A stretch of DNA of 64,000 nucleotides. Source: Echinarachnius parma (Eukaryota; Echinodermata; Echinoidea; Clypeasteroida; Echinarachniidae). A program made the translations under genes and the position numbers. The DNA lies in assembly GCA_037951105.1 (NCBI GenBank), contig JBAMJV010011085.1, forward strand, positions 60,781 to 124,780, read 5' to 3'. A model generated the notes under the pieces. The model made no database searches and was not told the origin of the DNA. It saw nothing but the letters and a program-made list of their open reading frames with translations. Positions 55,867-64,000 of the stretch are shown piece by piece (position 1 is the first letter of the stretch; each line of letters starts with the position of its first letter).

Positions 55867-58800
55867 GACATGCATGTCATAAAGCACATATAGCATGGCA
55901 TCAGCACAGCAAAACAAGTATATTTCATTTGATGAAAACTTGCTTGTAATGTATTTGCAAAAGGAGAAAAACCAAATTGCAGAAAAAAATACTGTTATGA
56001 TTATAGTGCCATTTATATGCATGCCGAAATGAAATATATGATAGCTAAATGATATAAAAAATAAGCGCATGCTGCAATTAAACTTATATATACAGGAAAA
56101 AATGTATGTTATAAAATGTATCTTCTTCTTACTATATAAATATATAATAATCTTTTCTGAAACTAGCTCACTTTGATGCTTAAATTGGTCAAAATCGGAC
56201 AGAAATATCAATTTTGCTGTTTTGACAAGTTATGCGCTACCTCCAGTTTACAATGTAATTGATCACTTCAAATATAGTTAATCTTTCAGAGGTATTTCAT
56301 GTTAAAGGGAGTAAGTTGTCAAACCTAGCTAGAGGGCGCTTATCAATCTCGCAGCATGTGTAAACACATGGGAGCCCAGTGGACTCTTTACATTGGAAGG
56401 CGCCCTCGAAGGTTTGACAACCCAATCACTTTAACCCTTTAGCTGGTTGGTCTGTTTCAACTCTGTCAAACAACGGTATAACAGTATATATAAACTGGAG
56501 TATACAGAATGCTAGTACTTAACGAGGTTTGTTACGAAGAAAGTTGGTGAGTTTAGCTGCCTACGCCATTGTATCTGCTATAAAGTCGGGAAGCTTTTTT
56601 TGTTGTATCTTTATGTAATATTATACAAAAGCTATTTTATGTGTTTTGACCGTGATTTTGAATGTTTTACTTTTATTTTTGAATTCGCCCAAGCATTGAA
56701 TATTCTATTGATGATGATGTCTCCAGACCATATGTTTACCAGTGCTTTTGGTTAACCCTTTCAGCACTGGTTCCTAATGTACTCGGACTGGAGTATATGG
56801 AGAATGTGTGTTATACCAACAATTTAAATCGTCTTCAATGGATTAAATGAACACCTGTGGTTTAAATGCTTGGGTAAGGATGTTATTACACTAGCATGCA
56901 GTTTATTTTGTGAATCTTTTAGGCTGGTTTTCATTGATATTTCAGGAATATAGTTCTATGTTTCGTTTTCCAATTAAATATACATGTATGTATATCAAAC
57001 ATGCATATATATAAAGTGATGAAAAAAGGGTGTTTTTTTTCTCATTCATATGCATTATACTATTCTGTATTTCCCTAATTTGATATACTCATATTGTTAC
57101 TGGGCAGATAAATAGTAAACACAAGAAAAAGTTCATATAATAAAGATAATAATACAGAGTCTTTACATGCAGCATGTCCATCGATATATCAGTATAATGC
57201 CAAAGGCCCTATATTATGGTTATTATTAAAGGAAGCTATGGGGCATATTTTTCTGTGGATAATGTCTTTGCTTGAATGAAAGTAATCCTAAAAAACATCA
57301 AGTTTTCTATGTTGAAAATTAACTCACAAGAAAACATAAATCATAAATAAGCAAATGGAATTTCTATCTTTAAAAGTCCCCACAACATAATGAAAGTGAA
57401 TCCTGAAACATGTGTAACTAAAGTCATAGAAAACCAGCCTGAAGGGTTCTAAAGAGCAAGTACCTCAAATATATTTTACAATATGTTAAACGTAGCGATG
57501 CTTTATTTGTTAGTACTTAAGGAAAAGCCAAAGGCTTAGTGTCTAGTAAAGGAGACTATCGTAGATATTTTGCAATGCACTGTGCTATAGGATTTTGACA
57601 GCTTGGTTTTTATTTTACAAATTTTGATTTAACCCTAAAGCGAGAATTTTTTCAAAAAGAATGGTGTGAAAATTTTGAAATCGCAGAACCTGAGTCCAGC
57701 CACCTTCTGCGATCTCTTTTCAAACCGAGAAAACGCCCCCCCCCCCAACCCCATTCACACACTCCCCTTCACATTTCTCCCTTAATCACATCCCATGACC
57801 TTATATCGGAGTCTTGTAATGTATTCAGATTCATATCAAAGTTTTTAAAAAATAGACAAAACTTACTTGTGTAAGTAGCAACTTTTCGCAAATTGACAAC
57901 CGGCTCCATCTGGCAACTTGCCGATGGAAGAGTCGTCCTTACGGTCAGGTCCAGTCTCAAATTCTGTATAACTTATTGTAACAAATAAAACAAAACCTGA
58001 ACGTGGTTGTTGCTACTGACTACCACTAAAGCTTGCTTAAGCTTGCCTGCCATGGCAACCACCAATGTTAGCAAAGTGGATGCATACCTGTTTCACAAGA
58101 GAAACAAGGAGTAAACAGCAACTGATGAGTCAAGATCTGGCAACTGATAGGTTTCTGGATATTATGCTCGTCAATATGAATACATTACAACGAATCTCCC
58201 ATATTTTGCGTCAAATTTGCATCGATCATCACAATCCGATTTTGTCTTGTATGTTTTGTGATTTTTGTCGTCGTTTTGTTTTTTGAAAACCCTTAAGTTC
58301 AGTGGGAAACGGATAAACTATTTCAGTGTGTTCACTGGGCGGTGTGCTGTGGATATACCCTGTGTTATGTCACCCTTGTGACCCTGTAACCCTTCCACCT
58401 TCACCGTCACACGACTGCTCGAGTCATCATTAGACAAGGCTGTAATAATAATAATAATAACTATGTATTTCTGATGCGCGCACCTCTGTCAGCAGACATT
58501 CGTGGCGCACAATTATCACTATAACCCCTGGTCATCTGGGCACATTTCAAACCTGCAGTAGCTAAGGCTGTAGATTAACTTAACATCCTTATGGCCTAGC
58601 TAATCGGGTAATTTACAAGATCCAACACTTCTACAATGTTTGATGGCCCCAATCTAGAACTTGGTGGCCCTAAACAAAGAGAGCCTAGCTAGTTGCCCAG
58701 TCAAATAAGTTCTGTGTTGCCCACTTGGCAATACAGATCTGGGGGGCCCAAATCTACAACTTGGTGGAAATATGGGTGGCCATGCAAATTGGACAAGTAA

Positions 58801-58870
58801 AATATGATACTAAAGGCAGTCTGTGGTCCAAAGGTCATTCTTAGGACCCAGTCCATTGCTAATTTTGAGC
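55867..58870. other. Downstream region, no gene recognised
   Basis: Very AT-rich. AACCCTTTAGCTGG at 56433 and AACCCTTTCAGCACTGG at 56754 with GGAGTATATGGAGAATGTGT resemble the TTAACCCGTTGAGG family. A C-rich run lies at 57737 and an AAT microsatellite at 58444. Confidence 0.45.
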
Positions 58871-59090
58871 CCTGGGCCCTGTTTCATGAAAGGGTCTCAT
58901 CTCTGTACGTACACAACCTTGGTATAAATTTGACATTCATGGCATAACGTGTTGTATGAAAGCGCCTTTGCTATTATACTTCCGACCTTGTCCTTCGTGA
59001 TCGGAACAAATGCCATCCGTACGTCCGTAGATCAGTCACAGTCACGTGACAGTTAAGACGGTCTTTAGCTAAGACCCTGGGCCCCAGGTG
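58570..59090. repeat. Repeat-derived block with GGGCCC-type ends
   Basis: Several GGTGGCCC / TGGGGGGCCCAAATCTACAA pieces, then GGGCCCTGTTTCATGAAAGG to AAGACCCTGGGCCCC, which form an imperfect terminal inverted repeat at about 58876-59085. It is probably a degraded DNA transposon. Confidence 0.5.
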
Positions 59091-59094
59091 TAGC

Positions 59095-62000
59095 GATAGT
59101 CACCATGTAGATTGTATGCATCATATTTCTGAATGATGATACCAGGGATATTCATTTTACTACCAAAACTTGGAAAATGCCAATGTGTTTATATACATAC
59201 CTACACGCATAGCACACAGGAGGAATAATTTTTGTCTTGCTCTTTTCACAGTGACTCGAGTTTGTTGCACCCTGATCCTTACCCTAAACCCACTCCTTTT
59301 CCTATCCTTTTTTTTTCCTTTCTTGAGAGTAATGATAAAAGAGGGGTCTTTAGTGCCGAAAATTTACTCAAACAAATTCAGAAAGATTGCATATTTGTTT
59401 ACTGTTGAAAGCAGACTGGATAGATTTCAGCACGTTCTTCAAAGTTAGATTGAAAAGCGCTAGTCCAAAATTACCAAATGACTAAATTAACCAAATTAAT
59501 TGGACATTGAACCCCATCCCTACGGGAACCTTGAGGTCTAGGTACAAAATTGATGGGGATTTCAAAATCTTGAAGGGAGTCTGTATGATCTTGTAAAATA
59601 GAGATGCCATACTAGAATTATAGGGAAATTGGTCTACTATCCCATGAAAAGAATAATGCATCAAGGAAAAAGAAAGAAATACAACCAAATTTAAAGGGGA
59701 AAATCCATCCTTCACTGAAGATCCCTCTTCTCTCTGTCTCACCAATTCAATGAGGTACTTTGCTACGTTTCTTTTTCGTTTGTTTAATTTTTCTGACTCA
59801 TTGAAATGAAATGAAAACTGTTTGCTTTTAGACTTTTGTCTAAATTGATCTTCTTTTTTGCTCATCAACTTATCCCTACTACACTCACCCCACCCCTATC
59901 CTTTTCCCTACTCAGCACCCTGGGGATAAAGTTGATGAGGCAAACTTATGTATTAAACAAATCCCACTGTTTTAAGTATAAGCCAGTTTGTTGCTGATTG
60001 TGAACAAGCAAACAAAAGAAGGAAAATAACAACAAAAACAAATTCTTTTAAAGTGGCTTATACTTAGAAAAGAGGGTTGGACTTTGAATTTGAAATTCAT
60101 AAAGTGGATAAACTTTTCCATAAAACAAATGGATGAACCTTTTTAAAGAAGGTGAACAAACTTTCTCTGTGTATTGTAAGGCTCGTTGCCATAGTAATGC
60201 AATAATGGGGTTAACGATGGTTCAAACTTGATACAAATGCAAATGATTTATTTGGTTTTGACAGGGATGTCTATATTATAAGAGGCTTTGAGAGTTTTAC
60301 TTGCCATAACGCCACCGATAATGCTGGATATTTTAACATTGTCCATTTAGATATATCTATTATAATCCATAAGAGCTGAATTTTAAACTAAAATGCTGGA
60401 ATAAAAAAAGGTATATTCGAAGTATACTGATCCTATTTTGAACAAATTTTTTAGGCCAAATTTGTTAATTTTCGCATTGCATATTTATCAGTTCTGCTGA
60501 TGTAACATATTCATCGCTAAGAATTTTTAAAAATATATAATGAAGCTTTTGTAAATATGTTCTTCAAATATCAAGTGAAGTAGTATGATATATAATATAT
60601 ATATATATTTATTGACTATTTTCAAATTGTACGAAAACATTTAATCGCTTATCATTGCTACTAACTTCTTTCTGTTAAGGAGCCTGATGAAGTGTGATGG
60701 TAATCTATAATTGACTCCAAGAATATAAATAAGCATGAAAAGGAATCTTATACCATGATATTTATACCATGATATAAATAAGCATGAAAAGTAATCTTAT
60801 ACCGTGATATTTACGTTCACTTTTCAAAGAATGTTGTGTATTATACAAGTACATGTATGCTTTCAATGCCAATGAATGATACTTTTTCTCTCATTGCTAT
60901 ATTTCAATATGTTAATTTGTAATTGTGTTATTATTTTGTTATTTCATGAATTCATATGAATAGTTCATCTATTTCTCTCTTACATGTTAGGTCCTTTTTC
61001 AGGATGATTACAGATAGGGCAAAAGACAATTCTCTGTTTAGTTTGAAATTACAAAATTGTAGTATCAAAAGAAGAGATTGTAATGGGTCTGTGGAGCTGC
61101 TTTTTAGCAGAATAAGCAGAAGAAAAATCAGACCAGATTTGTTAAATGATGCATATTGTATTATAGAGGTCGCTAAAAACATGATGTTTTAATGATGAGT
61201 GTTATTTAAGTTTATTGCATGGTATGTTATAATCAGTGAAGTATATGGAGGTTATAACAGTAGTAGATGCAAATATCACTGCTTCGTTAAATGACCAAAG
61301 CTTTTACAAATTAGTCATGACAGAACATTTATCAAGATATTACTATTCATATTTTGTCTTTCCAATATTAGTACTAACTAAATCATCACCAATATGAATT
61401 CAGATGATGAAGCTTTTTGAATGAATTCAAATCCCTATTTATTGTTATATACTGTATTCTCCATTTTTATTTGTCTTTCTAATACTTAATAGTACTATCG
61501 CTTTATCAGCTTTAACGGTTACTTAATAAGTACATTCCTTTGTTAGGTACTATTATTATAACATTTCAACCATTTTTGTCAAGTATTCAGACCGATATGA
61601 TGTTTGAAAATGTAATGCATTTCAGCTTATAAGGGATAAACAAGGTATCTCTATAATAAGCAAAAAAACCCACTTTTTCAGGCATACATTAACATTTAAA
61701 GTGATTCTAATCATGCAATGAACATTACATGTATTCATATTTGAAAGTACATTTGATCAGTTGAGAGCACAATGTATTCTATGACAAGCCCTTTATAGTA
61801 AACAGTGGAGTTGTATTCATTCTTCCTTTTCCAATGTTGTATCAAGGCCCAGGTATGGACAGCCTAAATACACAAAATTCAGAAAATAAGATACTTATTT
61901 CATCAAGAATTTGATCTAGTAGTTGAATAATTACATGATCCTTTTCATTGTTCTTCTTTGGTAAAGTGGGATAAGTTATTGTAATTTCGATTTGCACAAG

Positions 62001-64000
62001 GTAAGTTCCTGTATTATCATGGTACATAAGGAATGAACTGTTACAGTTAATAAGTACCATATACAATTTGTCTAACAGAGTTGAATTGTCTCACAATCCG
62101 ATTATTAATAAGTAAATCAAGACTAAATCTATGTGTGAACGGAGGTTTCAAACGAACACTATATGGCAGTGTTGGGGCATACACCCTTTCACACTGCCAG
62201 AAAAGTTTATACATTCTATGAGTTTACAAAACAGTTGAAGTCGTCAGTGAGATAAAACAAAAAAAAGTATGAGATTTGTACAGAAAAGGCACACACCTTC
62301 TTGATAATTGTTTTATTTTATTTGTTTTTTTTATTAAGAAGAATATGGTGCATTTTATTCATTTGCGTAGCCTGTAAATCCAGACCAGTGTTTTGGGTGA
62401 AAAATGTACGTCTGCTTTGTTTCTCGACAAATCTCATACTTTTTGATCGTCGGTTTTTTAGAGGAGGAGAAGAATAATAGATCAAGTTTGCATTGCGTAG
62501 CCTTCTTTCCAGGCACATCTCATTATCGATTTATCTTCAAAAACATGGATAAACATTTGAATATCTGTAAAAGGTCCACTAACCTCATCATGGATATCTT
62601 CTTACATGGATACAAATTTTGAAACACACTTTGTTTACACAATGAAACATTTCTTGGGTATCTTTACAAACAAGTCATGAACATTATTTTCTCTACATCT
62701 TTTAAGAAAAGGATAGTATGTATACATATATGACTAATAATTCAACAAGACTACATATCAGCTCGTGATTATTGAAACAAACAAAATTGATGACATTGCT
62801 TTTTACCAATTCTGATGTAAATTAACACAAATAAATATATAGGAAGACTGGAAAGAAGGCTAAACTGTGTGACAAGATAATAGTGCTATTTTTAGAGAAC
62901 CCTTCCCTGACTCCCTGATAGAAACCTAGCATTTAATTTATAGTGTAAGTATCATTAGAATATCTCACAACCCCAAATCACCTCTCATCCATTCTCCAGC
63001 ACTTTCACTTGAATGTTTATAAGACCCCATCACTTCTGTACGTGCCATCATCATATTAGATAATACTAGATTTTATTGATGTTTTTTTTTGTTTTGTATA
63101 AATTTCAAAAAAAAAAGCTAAAAAAATAGGGTTTCTCCTGGAGTGGGGTCTCTCCTTTGCTCTTTTTGTTCATTTGTTATTATATACTTCTGGTCAGTTG
63201 CCTTATGTTTGAAAGAAAAACAAAAACATAGATGGTAATTGTTTTGAATGAAAACAATCCAGAGACATTAGTGTGCATTGCCAAAAGAAAGGTTTTTTGT
63301 TTAATCTTCAATTCAGTTAATAGTTAATTGGCAGCAAATGAAAAAACAAGAATAATGCGGTATATTGGTGTATTAATTCAAGTCAGAATGTATGGCAACA
63401 AAACCAAAAGAGGGTATGTGTGTATAGTATAAATGTACATTCATTAATATATGGTATGTTTTTAAATGCAAACAAACATTACTTTTCCTTCATTCAAAAA
63501 TTCAAGTGATTTCCTTCATAATAAGGATGTATTTTTTAACATTTCTGTTTCATATCTAAAATATTTAAAACTGTCTGCAACAATAAAAACAACAAATGTT
63601 TGGTTTTTATTTTCAATGAAAAAATGTTTCATACACATACTTTACCAACAACAAATAGTTACGAGGAAAAGAAGCAAACCAAAATGATTGATGTAGAAGA
63701 TCTAAAGATGTATATAACACACATGAGTACCCCTTAGTGTATAAAAGTGATACCCACCTTCTAATCATTGCATGCATCATCGTAGTGTGTAGTTCCTACC
63801 ACAACATTTTGTTTTATTCCCCCCACAATCATAGCTTTCGTAGGACACGAATGTCAAAACAATGTAATATTTACTCTGGTCTTCATCCTTACACTGGTTC
63901 TGGTATTGTACGGGCTGCAAATGAAACAAAATACATGTAGTATGCACCACATGGTGTGTGATTTTTTTTCTCTTGGGGGTGATGTTCTGAATTGGTATCT
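59095..64000. other. No gene recognised
   Basis: AT-rich to the window end. ORFs of 72-128 codons (59170, 59482 on the minus strand, 60956 and others) show no family motif and no exon-like codon bias. A short direct repeat, AAATAAGCATGAAAAG, lies at 60727 and 60777. Confidence 0.45.

Noticed and set aside
59482..59868. 128-codon minus-strand ORF, the longest apart from repeats and syt1
   Set aside because: No recognisable domain; length is within chance for 8 kb of this composition, and no splice or codon-use support. A protein search with a clear hit would change this.

Overview
The window is eukaryotic genomic DNA from an AT-rich, repeat-dense, intron-rich animal genome. The one gene I can call with confidence is an invertebrate synaptotagmin-1 (syt1) on the + strand. 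Its eight coding exons run from 25371 to 55451 and join in phase, without stops, into a predicted 422-residue protein: short luminal N-terminus, membrane anchor with a cysteine cluster, acidic linker, C2A and C2B. The protein, the many short DNA transposons, a LINE 3' end, a tRNA-derived SINE and the abundance of ACATGTA words suggest a marine invertebrate, perhaps an echinoderm or other invertebrate deuterostome. I cannot fix the species or exclude a mollusc.

Layout. 1-25305 lies upstream of the first coding exon and is mostly repeats: a fold-back element, a ~108-bp minisatellite, a TA-flanked MITE beside a LINE fragment, a 188-bp tandem array inside a larger element, several copies of a ~540-bp TIR family, and a nested cluster at 11.0-16.1 kb. 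That cluster holds two inverted 1.6-kb elements, one sitting inside a hAT-like element that itself sits inside an older TIR element. Two stretches (about 10500-10701 and 16850-17033) could be non-coding 5' exons. 25306-26494 holds coding exons 1 and 2 plus four degenerate extra copies of them. 26495-45721 is a 19-kb intron with more repeats and an unexplained open, exon-like segment at 39678. 45722-55451 holds exons 3-8. 55452-64000 is probably 3' UTR and intergenic DNA with no recognisable gene.

The most unusual observation concerns syt1 itself. Six of its eight coding exons are accompanied by one to three partial tandem copies, each containing one splice site and the adjacent exon part. Exons 1, 2, 7 and 8 are copied upstream (acceptor side). 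Exon 4 is copied downstream (donor side). Exon 5 is copied on both sides. Most copies are broken, but one exon 7 copy is in frame with the real exon and one exon 2 copy keeps an intact membrane anchor. The exon-like segment at 39678 shows the same pattern. All calls come from reading the sequence; no alignment, transcript or database search was available.
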